Counted from the stretch's first letter, positions 27,923 to 36,794 are shown. The stretch is DNA of 64,000 bases from Evansella sp. LMS18 (GCF_024362785.1 NZ_CP093301.1:496001-560000); one strand, 5' to 3'. A program made the numbers and translations. Notes: generated by a model not told the origin, from the letters alone.

Positions 27923-28671
27923 ATTCTCTTCACCTCAATGTCTCCGGAGAACACAGAGGTAACGATTTTCAACTCAGGGTTACCTGTTTCCCTGCCATAA
28001 TTCTCTGTCTCATATAACAGTGTCTGGTTCACTAGTGAATCATGCTTTTTCTGAAAAACTGCAGCTCTTCCGAATACAGAACTGTGGTGGAGACTAACCT
28101 CCACTTCGTACGGCACATATATTTTTATATTCCCGATAAAATGCCTGACAGATATTACCGGGTGATCCGGGAGCACTGTGTTGCTGAGGTCGATTATCTT
28201 ATCGCCAAACCCGCTGTGGATATTGACATCCTGCCAGCGGTATGGCACTTCGTCCGTTTCCTGCCTGCCGAAAAAACGATTCCGGAATAAAGGTTCCTTC
28301 CGGATCAGAGGCTCTTCACGTACTTCTACTGTATTTGAGACAGCAGCCATATCAGAAGTCTTCGGTTTAATATATTCCGGCTCTCTCGATGACCGGCGGT
28401 AATTAATCGCAAAAAGAATAATGGCTGCAACGACAACAAAACGAACAGCCATCATATTCACTACAGTAAAAAATACACTGATAATCCCGATAAAAAAGAA
28501 GATTTTCCCTACAGCATGGCTGAAATTTTTCCAGCCCATATACGTGAGAAAACCCAGGAAAAGGAGAGAGAACACGAGGCCTGTATTGAAAAACAAAATT
28601 TCTGCCACAAGAAGCAATGCTCCTGTGATAAGTATCCAGTTCACGGTGTTTACAGATATTCTGCTGAACAT
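27919..28671 (-). CDS. liaF: LiaF-type regulator of the envelope-stress kinase
   Basis: LiaF inhibits LiaS in the absence of stress. The N-terminal third has about four hydrophobic spans, followed by a cytoplasmic linker and a C-terminal domain (from about residue 145) with VNIHSGFGDKIIDLSNTVLPD and SVRHFIGNIKIYVPYEVEVSLHHSSVFG, the conserved LiaF C-terminal pattern. The ATG at 28671 has GGGAGGGG upstream; an open frame to 28716 is rejected. About 250 residues. Confidence 0.92.
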   Translation of the reverse strand: MFSRISVNTVNWILITGALLLVAEILFFNTGLVFSLLFLGFLTYMGWKNFSHAVGKIFFFIGIISVFFTVVNMMAVRFVVVAAIILFAINYRRSSREPEYIKPKTSDMAAVSNTVEVREEPLIRKEPLFRNRFFGRQETDEVPYRWQDVNIHSGFGDKIIDLSNTVLPDHPVISVRHFIGNIKIYVPYEVEVSLHHSSVFGRAAVFQKKHDSLVNQTLLYETENYGRETGNPELKIVTSVFSGDIEVKRI

Positions 28672-28778
28672 ACAGCGCCCCCCTCCCCATCCTTTATGTA
28701 AACCCGGAGTGAACAAAATATGCCGGGCAATCTTATTTTACTAATAGAGCGGTAAATATACAATATAATCTCAGGCAG

Positions 28779-28804
28779 CTCCGGGGTACATTTGTATCCC
28801 GGAG
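28779..28804. repeat. Hairpin between liaH and liaF
   Basis: CTCCGGGGTAC (28779-28789) pairs with GTATCCCGGAG (28794-28804), one wobble, without a following T-run on minus. In B. subtilis a leaky hairpin separates liaIH from the downstream genes; this may do the same. Confidence 0.5.
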
Positions 28805-28813
28805 TCCTGATTC

Positions 28814-29443
28814 TTATTGTGCTTTATCCTTTATCTCCCTCTCTAGCATGGCTATTTTACCGTCAAAGGAATTCTCATAGCTCCTCCGGTTCACTTTATG
28901 CTCAAGCCCTTCAATGAACCTTTCCATTTCTGTAAATCGGTAATAGGAGGCGTCCCCTGAGTCCTTCGTTACTTTATCAATCTGGTGAGTTGCCCGGGCA
29001 ATATTTTCTCTTCCCATAAGCTGCATCCTTCTTAAGTGCATATCTTTCAGCTTATGGCTCATCTCTTCATATTTTCTTTCAAGCTCCTCAAGCTGTTCCT
29101 GTGCCGAGATTTTTGCTTTATGAAGCTCTGATGCTCTTGTTTCAAATCTTTCTGCTTCGCTTAAAGCGAATTCATGCATCTCATCTTCTCCCGCTTCAGA
29201 AGCAATTTCAGCCTGATATTTTCGTTTCGCCGCCATTTCTGCAGCTTTCTGATGTTCCTTTGTAAATTCGTCGATCAGCTTATACTGACGGTCAGCAAGC
29301 TTCCGGACCTTTTCTGTTTCTTTTTCACTCTGGCGTAAATACTGGTTTAAAGCAGCAATAGGGTTAGCTTCCTCCTTCTTATCAAGCAAATCATGAAGGT
29401 CCGCAGCGATAGAGTCTTTAAGCCTTGTAAATACGTTTGTCAT
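28814..29443 (-). CDS. liaH: LiaH, PspA/IM30 family phage-shock protein
   Basis: A 209-residue, almost entirely helical protein. The start FTRLKDSIAADLHDLLDKKEEANPIAALNQYLRQSE is the PspA/IM30 N-terminal helix and linker. A coiled coil follows to about residue 145. Such proteins form large rings on damaged membranes and, in B. subtilis, are the main LiaR target. A GGAGAG ribosome-binding site is present. The small membrane protein gene upstream probably anchors it. Confidence 0.93.
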   Translation of the reverse strand: MTNVFTRLKDSIAADLHDLLDKKEEANPIAALNQYLRQSEKETEKVRKLADRQYKLIDEFTKEHQKAAEMAAKRKYQAEIASEAGEDEMHEFALSEAERFETRASELHKAKISAQEQLEELERKYEEMSHKLKDMHLRRMQLMGRENIARATHQIDKVTKDSGDASYYRFTEMERFIEGLEHKVNRRSYENSFDGKIAMLEREIKDKAQ

Positions 29444-29495
29444 TTCAATTCTCTCCTTTAATTAAGTAATTACCGAACCTCAGCAAAAAACAGTT

Positions 29496-29846
29496 CTACT
29501 TGTTCATGTCTGCCCATTGTCTTTCGAAATTTGTAAATGGGTCGCTCTCTGAAGGCTTGTTAAAAATAATTTCTTCCTCTTTCCCATTGTTTCTGAAAAG
29601 CACATATAAAAAATACAGTGCAGCCAGCCCGATAACAGCGTAAATATTTGATAACGCTACGCTTAGTACAAACAATCCAAGGAGCACCCAGATAACTTTT
29701 CCGGCCATGGAATCACTTTTCACAAATTTTTTGAAGATAACATACAGAAGGTAAACACAAACTCCAAGAAGTATTAAAGGCCCGATGTTAGCTAACAAAA
29801 TAAACAGGGCAGCAATAGCAAGCAAGAAAATCAAAAACTTTTTCAT
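29496..29846 (-). CDS. LiaI-like small membrane protein
   Basis: About 116 residues with three to four hydrophobic spans (FLIFLLAIAALFILLANIGPLILLGV, VIWVLLGLFVLSVAL, AVIGLAALYFLYVLF) and an acidic C-terminal tail. The same arrangement, a small multi-span protein directly before liaH, is found in B. subtilis, where LiaI recruits LiaH to the membrane. ATG 29846 follows GAGGAGG at good spacing; the longer frame to 29882 lacks a site. Confidence 0.78.
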   Translation of the reverse strand: MKKFLIFLLAIAALFILLANIGPLILLGVCVYLLYVIFKKFVKSDSMAGKVIWVLLGLFVLSVALSNIYAVIGLAALYFLYVLFRNNGKEEEIIFNKPSESDPFTNFERQWADMNK

Positions 29847-29971
29847 TGTTTTTTCCTCCTCTCTTTTTTCTGTCTTAATCATATCGTCTCTGCAATTTAT
29901 GGATAATGTACCGGGGAAATATCTTATCTAAGCCTTCAGGCGTATTTTGTATTAAGTCCGCACACCAGAGG

Positions 29972-29996
29972 ATAAAGAAAACTCGCCGATTGGCGA
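29972..29996 (-). promoter_or_regulatory. Hairpin with T-rich tail in the liaI leader
   Basis: TCGCC-GATT-GGCGA (29983-29996) followed on minus by GTTTTCTTTAT resembles a short terminator or attenuator about 125 bases before the liaI-like gene. The surrounding 29880-30090 holds no convincing gene and no LiaR operator that can be asserted. Confidence 0.3.
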
Positions 29997-30091
29997 AGAC
30001 AGAGGCGTAGTTGCACTTATACTTAAGCCCTAAAAATTTTCTCTGAGCCGAATCAACTTCCCTGCTATAATTTTTTACTTTCTTAAAGTGC

Positions 30092-30125
30092 AAAAAAACA
30101 CCTGCGCAATTCATTGCACAGGTGT
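30092..30125 (-). terminator. Terminator of the second pspA-like gene
   Basis: A 12-bp stem (30098-30109 with 30114-30125, one mismatch) is followed on minus by TTTTTTT. It begins 32 bases after the stop at 30157. Confidence 0.88.
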
Positions 30126-30156
30126 CTAGCTTCTGACTGAAACTCTTATGTTTTAT

Positions 30157-30831
30157 TCATTCACTTTTGCTGCTGTGTAATTTCTTTTTCAGCAGGAGCA
30201 TCTCCTGGTCAACCTGATCCTGCAGCCACTTGCTGTCAGTATGAACACTTTCAGCAGCCAGCTTTCTGTCTTCCGGTACTTCTGTTGAAATTCCTTCTTC
30301 CTCCGGCCCTTTCTTTACGTTCCCGGCATTTCCTCCGTTCGAAATGTCCAGGGTGGAAAGTGCTTCGTTCATCAGAATGTTTGTCTTCGTGGTCCCGACT
30401 TTATTTTGCAGCTGTTCCCGCTTAAAGAGTATTTCCTGGTAGGACTTTTTCAGGCTGAAAAGTCTCTCGTTAAGTTCGGCGGCCTCGTCTCTGGCAGACG
30501 CATGGAGTGTTTCAAGATACCTTTTCTCCCCGGTGATCCTCGTTTTATCTTCAATGACACGCCGCGCAAAATCGTTCCGCCCTGTGCTTAGTGCTTTCAG
30601 AGCCTGCTTTTCCCGCTTTTTTATTTTATCTGCAGCTGCTTCAATTCTTCGGGCCAGTAATTTTTCTTCTGCTGTTTTTTGTATTGCTTCTTCTTCCAGT
30701 TCATTAACTTTTTCCCCGAGAATTGCTATGTATTGCTCCAACAATTCTTCAGGCTCTTCGTCTTTCTTGAATACACCAGATATTTTAGTTAGATTCTTTG
30801 TGAGTCTTCTGATTAAAAAAATGGAAAACAC
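30157..30831 (-). CDS. Second PspA/IM30-like coiled-coil protein
   Basis: A 224-residue helical protein. KKDEEPEELLEQYIAILGEKVNELEEEAIQKTAEEKLLARRIEAA resembles the PspA helix 1-2 region, and a long coiled coil continues to about residue 150. An acidic linker and a terminal helix WLQDQVDQEMLLLKKKL follow. It is divergent from the LiaH at 28814, so the two are paralogues with different jobs or partners. The only in-frame start is GTG 30831, with GGGGG immediately before it rather than at proper spacing, so the N-terminus is uncertain. It has its own terminator and forms the upstream edge of the lia region. Confidence 0.72.
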   Translation of the reverse strand: MFSIFLIRRLTKNLTKISGVFKKDEEPEELLEQYIAILGEKVNELEEEAIQKTAEEKLLARRIEAAADKIKKREKQALKALSTGRNDFARRVIEDKTRITGEKRYLETLHASARDEAAELNERLFSLKKSYQEILFKREQLQNKVGTTKTNILMNEALSTLDISNGGNAGNVKKGPEEEGISTEVPEDRKLAAESVHTDSKWLQDQVDQEMLLLKKKLHSSKSE

Positions 30832-31043
30832 CCCCGAACAGAACGCTGTTTTAACTAACCAGGTCTATCAGCCAATTTACTGTAATAGTTTTTTTACGCA
30901 TTAAGGAAAGAAAGGTTTCATGGGGATTCCTATGAAAAGCTATTTATTGATTCCTCTTCAGCTAGCAATTCCAATATTTTCATTTTATATCATTATGCCT
31001 GAAATTACATACTTTTTTAATTTTCCCAAGGCGAATTTGTTTA

Positions 31044-31083
31044 AAAGGCCTCTCCAGCATGGCTTTCATCTGGGAGGCCTTTG
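31044..31083 (-). terminator. Terminator of the transaminase operon
   Basis: AAAAGGCCTC...GAGGCCTTT arms (31044-31083) with minor mismatches; TTTT follows on minus. It begins 5 bases after the transaminase stop. Between 30905 and 31043 no supported gene is seen. Confidence 0.8.
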
Positions 31084-31087
31084 AAAA

Positions 31088-31927
31088 TTACTGCCTTTTA
31101 ATATAAAGCTTTTTAAAAGCGTTCGAAAGTCTTTGAGTCACTGGCTTAGCCTCAGGGAATCTTGTACCGTCCGCTTCGCTCACAGGCATAACTTCTACAC
31201 TAGTACTAGTGAAGAACACTTCATCTGCATTCAGGAAGAATTCTGTGTCAAACTTTTCTTCCATCACAGCTATATCCATTTCTTTCGCCAGTTCAATAAC
31301 AGTCGCCCTCGTGATGCCATGAAGGATGCCTCTTGCTGCAGGGTGAGTGTAGATTACACCGTCCTTTACCACGAAAACATTACTGCTTGATCCTTCTGTG
31401 ATTATACCGTCTCTCTGGTATATCGCTTCTGCACACCCTTTTGCCATTGCCTTCTGCTTAGCCATAACATTAGGAAGGAGGTTCAACGATTTTATATAGC
31501 AGTTGAGCCATCTGTCATCTTCTGTAATTGTTACTGGAAAGCCTTCTTCCCGTTTAAGAGAATCCAACGTTTTTGCCTGGCGCACTGTGAGAGCGAAGAC
31601 AGCATCACATTCCGGGTAATGATGCTGCCGGGGGGAAATTCCTCTCGTAATCTGAAAATAAATCTCCGCTTCCTTGATTTCTGACCGGTCGAGTGCTTCC
31701 AGAACAATTTCCTTCAGCTTTTCTCTTCGGTATGGAAGTTTCAGGTCAAGTGCTGCAGCACTTCTCTCCAGCCTGTCGAAGTGTTCCTCCATAAGGAAGG
31801 GTTCCCCAGCATAAACCCTGATCACTTCATAAACGCCGTCACCGAACTGGTGGCCCCGTTCCTGGATTGGCACCACGTTCTCTTCGATTCCTACGAATCT
31901 GTCTTTATAAAAGGCGACTTCTCCCAT
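31088..31927 (-). CDS. dat: D-amino acid (D-alanine) aminotransferase
   Basis: PLP enzyme of fold type IV that interconverts D-alanine and D-glutamate with their 2-oxo acids, supplying D-amino acids for peptidoglycan or degrading them. At 279 residues it is standard length. Lys146 in WLNCYIKSLNLLPNV is the PLP Schiff-base lysine; Glu178 in GIITEGSSSNVF binds the cofactor ring. The N-terminus VPIQERGHQFGDGVYEVIRVY is characteristic of D-amino-acid rather than branched-chain enzymes. It lies 17 bases downstream of a DmpA-type peptidase gene. Confidence 0.94.
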   Translation of the reverse strand: MGEVAFYKDRFVGIEENVVPIQERGHQFGDGVYEVIRVYAGEPFLMEEHFDRLERSAAALDLKLPYRREKLKEIVLEALDRSEIKEAEIYFQITRGISPRQHHYPECDAVFALTVRQAKTLDSLKREEGFPVTITEDDRWLNCYIKSLNLLPNVMAKQKAMAKGCAEAIYQRDGIITEGSSSNVFVVKDGVIYTHPAARGILHGITRATVIELAKEMDIAVMEEKFDTEFFLNADEVFFTSTSVEVMPVSEADGTRFPEAKPVTQRLSNAFKKLYIKRQ

Positions 31928-31944
31928 AAATACACCTCTCCTTT

Positions 31945-33006
31945 TTATATAAGCTTTTCTGCATACTCACTTAATGAGATTAATTGATTTCCGTCTCTTC
32001 CCTTTGTTGTTTCGGCCATCAGCATGGAATTAATGATAGCCTCTTCTGTAGCTTCTGCTGCAGCTTTAAATGGCTGATCCAGTTCTTCTTCATGGACAAA
32101 CTCCATGGCAAGAAGCCCAGCTTCCGGCTTATGGGGAATTCTGGTTGCGGTTGAAAAACCGATTGCTAAATCCCCGCTTCCATGGCCCATGTTCGATCCA
32201 GTCCGGCTTAAACCATTGCCGCATCTTCTGATGATCCGGTTAAGCTGCCTTTCTGTCACAGGTAAATCAGTGGCAAGAATCATAATGATGGAACCCTGGT
32301 CCTTTTCTTCTGCATCTTGTTCGTTCTGCATATTCAATATGTGTTTCCCTGCTTTTTTGCCGTCTAAAACAAAATCCTGAAGGTTACCGAAATTAGACAA
32401 TACCAGAACCCCCAGGGCATATGCTCTGCTTCCCACCTGAATAATCCTGGAAGCTGAACCAATCCCGCCTTTCAGCCCGAAGCATTTCATTCCTCTGCCG
32501 GCACCGTGAGCGCCCTCAACAAAGTCTGGTCCTGCAGCTTCAATAGCATTGGCCACATGATGTTCTTTAACTGCCGCTTCTCTTATATCATTTAATATCA
32601 TGTCATTGCATTCACAGATAACAGGGTTAATCGTGCCAGTAGTACGTCCTGGCTCCGGGTTGTCTTTCAGCATATATTTGATGAGTCCTGCGCTGCAAGT
32701 CCCCGCTGCAAAAGTATTCGTTAAAATAATCGGCGTTTCGAGGGTTCCCAGTTCATTAATTTGAATCGTTCCTGTTGTTTTGCCAAATCCATTGAATACA
32801 TGGCTCGCGGCGATAACTTTTTCTTTAAAAATATTCCCCTGATGGGGCAGTATGGCAGTGACCCCCGTCTGTATGCTTCCTTCACTAAGTGTATGGTGGC
32901 CAACTGTTACTCCCGGAACATCTGTAATTTTATTTTTTCCCCCTGGCTGAAGGTCCCCTATTTGTATATTCAGTTCTCTTGCCCTTTTATACTTTATTTT
33001 GCCCAT
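31945..33006 (-). CDS. DmpA/P1-family self-processing aminopeptidase
   Basis: A 353-residue protein of the P1 peptidase family (L-aminopeptidase/D-esterase, beta-peptidyl aminopeptidase). The N-terminus GKNKITDVPGVTVGHHTL is diagnostic. These enzymes cleave themselves before a nucleophilic Ser; here Gly276-Ser277 lies in MGHGSGDLAIGFSTA. Members remove small N-terminal residues, D-amino acids in some cases. Its pairing with a D-amino-acid transaminase suggests recycling of D-amino-acid peptides, perhaps from the wall. No signal peptide, so cytoplasmic. Confidence 0.9.
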   Translation of the reverse strand: MGKIKYKRARELNIQIGDLQPGGKNKITDVPGVTVGHHTLSEGSIQTGVTAILPHQGNIFKEKVIAASHVFNGFGKTTGTIQINELGTLETPIILTNTFAAGTCSAGLIKYMLKDNPEPGRTTGTINPVICECNDMILNDIREAAVKEHHVANAIEAAGPDFVEGAHGAGRGMKCFGLKGGIGSASRIIQVGSRAYALGVLVLSNFGNLQDFVLDGKKAGKHILNMQNEQDAEEKDQGSIIMILATDLPVTERQLNRIIRRCGNGLSRTGSNMGHGSGDLAIGFSTATRIPHKPEAGLLAMEFVHEEELDQPFKAAAEATEEAIINSMLMAETTKGRDGNQLISLSEYAEKLI

Positions 33007-33043
33007 TCCCCTGTCTCCTCTGGCTAATATAATTATGTAGAGG

Positions 33044-33073
33044 AAATCCAGGGATGATGAGACCCCTGGATTT
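33044..33073 (-). terminator. Hairpin downstream of valS
   Basis: AAATCCAGGG (33044-33053) and CCCTGGATTT (33064-33073) form a 10-bp perfect stem 11 bases past the valS stop. The minus-side tail is TTTCCTC, so termination strength is moderate. Confidence 0.6.
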
Positions 33074-33083
33074 TCTTAAGCCC

Positions 33084-35726
33084 TTAATTTTTTAGTTCTT
33101 CTAAGCGGGCAGCAACTTTATTTCTTTGCTCCGTGTAATCTTTCTCTTTTTCTCTCTCTGCAGCAACAACCTGTTCCGGAGCCTTATCCGTAAAGCCTTT
33201 GTTTGAAAGTTTTTTCTGAACACGGGTAACTTCTCCATCAAGGCGCTTCAGCTCCCCTTCAAGACGCTTAATTTCCGCGTCCAGATCGAGCAGGCCTTCC
33301 AATGGCAGATACAGCTCCACACCTGACAGAACCGAGCTCATGGATTTTTCCGGCGCGGCAAGCCCTGTATCCATACGCAATTCTCCCGGGCGGCAGAAAC
33401 GCTCTATATAAGCCTGGCCACGGTGAAGCTGTTCAAGTACTTCCACAGAGTCAGCTTTAATATGAAGAGTAATTTCTCTGCTCATTGGAACATTCAGTTC
33501 TGCTCTTGTGTTACGTACAGAACGGATGATTTCCTGAAGGAGCTGCATATCTTTAACAGCCTGGCTGTCCATTAAGGAGTCTGTTTTCTCCGGCCATGCA
33601 GCCACAGTGATTGACTCCCCTTCATGCGGAAGGTGCTGCCATACTTCTTCTGTAATAAATGGCATGAACGGATGGAGCAGCCTCATCGTATTGTCCAGTA
33701 CATACGCCAGGACAGAACGAGTTGTATGCTTCGCTTCTTCGTCTTCCCCGTTTAACGGCAGCTTCGCCATTTCAATATACCAGTCACAAAAATCATCCCA
33801 GATGAAGTTATAGAGGGCACGGCCAACCTCACCAAACTCATACGTATCGATAAATTTAGTAACATGGTCAACCGTTTCCTGCAGGCGGGTCAGAATCCAC
33901 TTATCAGCAATCGATTTTTTCCCTGAAATATCAATGTCTTCATATTTGAGCCCTTCCATGTTCATTAAAGCGAATCTTGAAGCATTCCAGATTTTATTGC
34001 CGAAGTTCCAGTTTGCTTCTACTTTTTCCCAGTAAAAACGGAGGTCATGCCCTGGTGAGCTTCCTGTAGAAAGGAAGAAGCGTAAAGCGTCTGCACCGTA
34101 TTTATCGATGACGTCCATCGGGTCGACTCCGTTACCAAGGGATTTACTCATTTTACGCCCTTCCGAGTCACGGACAAGACCATGGATCAGCACATCTTTA
34201 AACGGACGTTCACCAGTGAAATGCAGTCCCTGGAAAATCATTCGCGCTACCCAGAAATAAATGATGTCGTATCCAGTCACAAGAACATCTGTGGAGTAGA
34301 AACGTTTAAAATCAGGTGCTTCTTCATTCGGCCACCCCATTGTTGAAAATGGCCATAACGCGGAACTGAACCATGTATCCAGTACATCCTCATCCTGTTG
34401 CCAGTTTTCAATATCTTCAGGCGCGGTACGGCCTACGTAAATTTCTCCAGTTTCCTTGTGGTACCATGCAGGGATCCTGTGTCCCCACCATAGCTGACGG
34501 GAAATACACCAGTCACGGATGTTTTCAATCCAGTGGAGATATGTCTTCTCAAAACGGTCAGGAACAAAATCAACTTTTCCTTCTGACTTTTGCAGCTCGA
34601 TTGCCTGATCTGCGAGAGGACCCATTTTCACAAACCACTGAGTTGATAAGTAAGGCTCCACCACTGCGCCGCTTCGCTCTGAGTGTCCTACACTGTGCAT
34701 ATGTTCTTCAATTTTGAACAGGACACCTTCTTCCTGTAGGTCTTTAACAATCTGCTTGCGGCATTCAAACCGGTCCATTCCCTTATACTTACCGGCATTT
34801 TCGTTCATTTGTCCGCCTTCATCCATGACGAGCACTCGCTCCAGGTCATGGCGGTTGCCGATTTCAAAGTCGTTAGGATCATGGGCAGGAGTAATCTTAA
34901 CAGCTCCTGAACCAAATTCCCGGTCCACGTAGTCGTCTGCTACAATCTCGATTTCTCTGCCAACGATCGGGAGCTTCACCTTTTTGCCAATGAGGTGCTG
35001 GTAACGCTCATCTTTCGGATGTACGGCAACAGCGGTATCTCCAAGCATGGTTTCCGGCCGGGTTGTCGCCACCTCGATATGTCCGCTTCCATCAACGAGA
35101 GGGTATTTCATATGGTAAAACGCACCTTGGACGTCTTTATGGATTACTTCAATGTCTGAAAGAGCCGTCTTCGTCTGAGGGTCCCAGTTTATGATATATT
35201 CCCCGCGGTAGATAAGCCCTTCTTCGTACAGTCTTACGAAAACTTCATTAACCGCTTCTGACAGACCTTCATCAAGAGTGAACCTTTCTCTTGAATAGTC
35301 GAGAGAAAGACCTAGTTTTGCCCATTGCTTCCGGATAAACTCCGCATACTCTTCCTTCCACTCCCAGGACTTTTCAAGGAATTTTTCCCTGCCAAGGTCG
35401 TGTCTGCTGATTCCTTCTTCACGAAGTTTTCCTTCTACTTTCGCCTGAGTGGCAATACCTGCATGGTCCATTCCAGGAAGCCATAAAGCATCATACCCTT
35501 GCATCCTCTTTACCCGCATCAGAATATCCTGGAGTGTCGTATCCCATGCATGGCCGAGGTGAAGTTTTCCTGTTACGTTCGGCGGCGGGATAACGATGGT
35601 GTATGGCTTTTTGCTTTCATCACCAGTTGCTTCGAAGAACTTTCCATCCACCCAGTATTGATACCATTTACTCTCTGTCGCCTGCGGGTCATACTTAGGC
35701 GGCATCGAAACCTCTTTGTTTTCCAT
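33084..35726 (-). CDS. valS: Valyl-tRNA synthetase
   Basis: Class Ia synthetase that charges tRNA-Val. At 880 residues it is full length. The HIGH motif is HLGH (56-59) in [16 protein letters not shown] and the KMSKS motif is at 525-529 in [14 protein letters not shown]. The editing domain, anticodon-binding domain and C-terminal coiled coil ([21 protein letters not shown]...) are all present. GGAGGAGG precedes the ATG. Expression is predicted to be controlled by the T-box leader upstream, which senses uncharged tRNA-Val. Confidence 0.98.
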   Translation of the reverse strand: MENKEVSMPPKYDPQATESKWYQYWVDGKFFEATGDESKKPYTIVIPPPNVTGKLHLGHAWDTTLQDILMRVKRMQGYDALWLPGMDHAGIATQAKVEGKLREEGISRHDLGREKFLEKSWEWKEEYAEFIRKQWAKLGLSLDYSRERFTLDEGLSEAVNEVFVRLYEEGLIYRGEYIINWDPQTKTALSDIEVIHKDVQGAFYHMKYPLVDGSGHIEVATTRPETMLGDTAVAVHPKDERYQHLIGKKVKLPIVGREIEIVADDYVDREFGSGAVKITPAHDPNDFEIGNRHDLERVLVMDEGGQMNENAGKYKGMDRFECRKQIVKDLQEEGVLFKIEEHMHSVGHSERSGAVVEPYLSTQWFVKMGPLADQAIELQKSEGKVDFVPDRFEKTYLHWIENIRDWCISRQLWWGHRIPAWYHKETGEIYVGRTAPEDIENWQQDEDVLDTWFSSALWPFSTMGWPNEEAPDFKRFYSTDVLVTGYDIIYFWVARMIFQGLHFTGERPFKDVLIHGLVRDSEGRKMSKSLGNGVDPMDVIDKYGADALRFFLSTGSSPGHDLRFYWEKVEANWNFGNKIWNASRFALMNMEGLKYEDIDISGKKSIADKWILTRLQETVDHVTKFIDTYEFGEVGRALYNFIWDDFCDWYIEMAKLPLNGEDEEAKHTTRSVLAYVLDNTMRLLHPFMPFITEEVWQHLPHEGESITVAAWPEKTDSLMDSQAVKDMQLLQEIIRSVRNTRAELNVPMSREITLHIKADSVEVLEQLHRGQAYIERFCRPGELRMDTGLAAPEKSMSSVLSGVELYLPLEGLLDLDAEIKRLEGELKRLDGEVTRVQKKLSNKGFTDKAPEQVVAAEREKEKDYTEQRNKVAARLEELKN

Positions 35727-35749
35727 TTTTCTTCCTCCTCCAAAAGTTC

Positions 35750-35778
35750 GGGGGCCAGACCCCGTACGATTTTGTGAA
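35750..35778 (-). repeat. Dispersed GGGGTCTGGCCCC repeat, copy 2
   Basis: Read on minus this is TTCACAAAATCGT followed by ACGGGGTCTGGCCCC, matching copy 1 (24231-24258) apart from one inserted base and a shorter G-run. It lies between the T-box terminator and the valS ribosome-binding site, 24 bases before the valS start. Confidence 0.6.
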
Positions 35779-35893
35779 TTTTTAAATTATAGCTGATTTT
35801 TTATAATTGAACTGCTGAACGGTGCTGCCTGAATAAAAGGGGGGGAGCATCTTTACAGAGCGATTCTCCTGCGCCTGAAACAGGCTGAAAATA

Positions 35894-36300
35894 CAAAAAA
35901 CCCCCTTCGTCAAAGGACGAAGGGAGTTAAATTCCTCGCGGTACCACCTTTGTTTACAGTCTCAGCATCTTCTTCGTTTATGACAGAAGATCATTCCCAC
36001 ATGGAAAGATGTATGCACTGAAGCACATTGGATCCAGGGAATTTATACATAAGACTGTACACTCAAAGCTTTAACGGTGCTGCACCGGCTCTTGCTGCAA
36101 GCAGTCAGATTAGGAAACAGGCTTCCTTCCCCGGTCAGGGGCAGTAACCTTGCCTTTTGTGTCTGCTTGTTCACAAAAGCAACTCCAGGGCGACCTTCCA
36201 TTTCTACCTCCCGGGAAACCTTCCAGCATCACTGCAAGTCTGTAACAAACTGCCTGTGATAGCTTCCCTCTCTGGCGGGTTCAAAATGTACTCTTCCCCT
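35894..36300 (-). ncRNA. T-box leader of valS
   Basis: The T-box sequence GGTGGTACCGCGAGGAA (complement of 35932-35948) is intact and is followed by the terminator stem CCCTTCGTC/GACGAAGGG (35903-35924) with TTTTTTG. Upstream lie a Stem I GA motif (AGAGAGGGAAGC) and a distal AG-bulge segment (GCAGTGATGCTGGAA). GTC in GGAAGGTCGCC (36194-36192) is a plausible valine specifier codon. Uncharged tRNA-Val would stabilise the antiterminator and allow valS transcription. The Stem I fold is inferred by eye. Confidence 0.92.
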
Positions 36301-36331
36301 TCATTGTTTTTCAACGTCTTGTATGTAACGT

Positions 36332-36360
36332 ATTTTAACGTTATTTAAAAAGTTTATCAA
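36332..36360 (-). promoter_or_regulatory. Promoter of the valS T-box transcript
   Basis: On minus: TTGATA (36360-36355), a 17-base spacer, then TAAAAT (36337-36332), close to the sigma-A consensus and about 35 bases before the first T-box structure. From here to 36530 the DNA shows nothing else. Confidence 0.75.
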
Positions 36361-36532
36361 TAGATATGAGACTAAATCAGCAAATATTTTGTTTTCCCGG
36401 CCCTGAAAGACATGACTACATTAAAAAAACAGTACCATTAATCTATCTTTGCCACTGTGGAATTATTTATACCACTGCCAGAAGTAAGTTATAACCTTTT
36501 AAAGAAATTATCTGAAATACCAGCCTGCAGTA

Positions 36533-36560
36533 CACCTTCTCCCTGCCAGAGCATAGAATA
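36533..36560 (+). promoter_or_regulatory. Possible sigma-K/E-type promoter for the small CTG-start gene
   Basis: CATAGAATA (36552-36560) fits the mother-cell -10 pattern CATAnnnTA; CACC (36533-36536) lies 15 bases upstream, one short of the usual sigma-K spacing. A TATAAC at 36562 could instead be a sigma-A -10. Confidence 0.3.
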
Positions 36561-36593
36561 ATATAACAGCATCAGCACAGGGAGGGATAAAAG

Positions 36594-36794
36594 CTGAAAA
36601 AAAGAGTATTCTCCCACTACAGGTGGCCCCGCTGGATTATGCGTTGTGTGGACGTTTTTTACCAGATTCTTCTGCCACTGATTATTTTACAATTCCTCCG
36701 TACACTCTTTCTGCCGACAACCTTTGATATGATACTCCTTGCAATACTTGTTTTTCTTTATCTGTCCCACGTACTCGGCTGGTTTTCCAGCTGA
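36594..36794 (+). CDS. Small membrane protein with a CTG start codon
   Basis: A 66-residue frame. GGAGGG (36581-36586) lies seven bases before CTG 36594, which is followed by AAAAAAAGA (Lys-Lys-Arg). The protein has a basic head (KKRVFSHYRWPRWIMR) and hydrophobic spans LPLIILQFLRTLFLP and FDMILLAILVFLYLSHVLGW. The first in-frame ATG is at residue 16 and has no ribosome-binding site. A strong plus-strand terminator overlaps the stop codon. Well-placed translation and termination signals argue that it is real, yet common gene finders would miss it because CTG is not a standard start. No family name can be given with confidence. It sits between ysxE and valS on the opposite strand. Confidence 0.72.
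   Translation: MKKRVFSHYRWPRWIMRCVDVFYQILLPLIILQFLRTLFLPTTFDMILLAILVFLYLSHVLGWFSS

Noticed and set aside
29983-30050. Lysine-riboswitch-like string (GAAGACAGAGGCG on plus)
   Set aside because: Only the first short motif matches; the later conserved helices and the AGUA and GCCGAAG elements are missing, and no plus-strand gene follows.
29875-30114. 79-codon minus-strand frame before the liaI-like gene
   Set aside because: It starts inside the terminator of the second pspA-like gene and crosses hairpins; no ribosome-binding site or recognised domain.
30920-31084. 54-codon plus-strand hydrophobic frame
   Set aside because: It has only a weak ribosome-binding site and its last third is the right arm of the transaminase terminator; no evidence of its own promoter or terminator.
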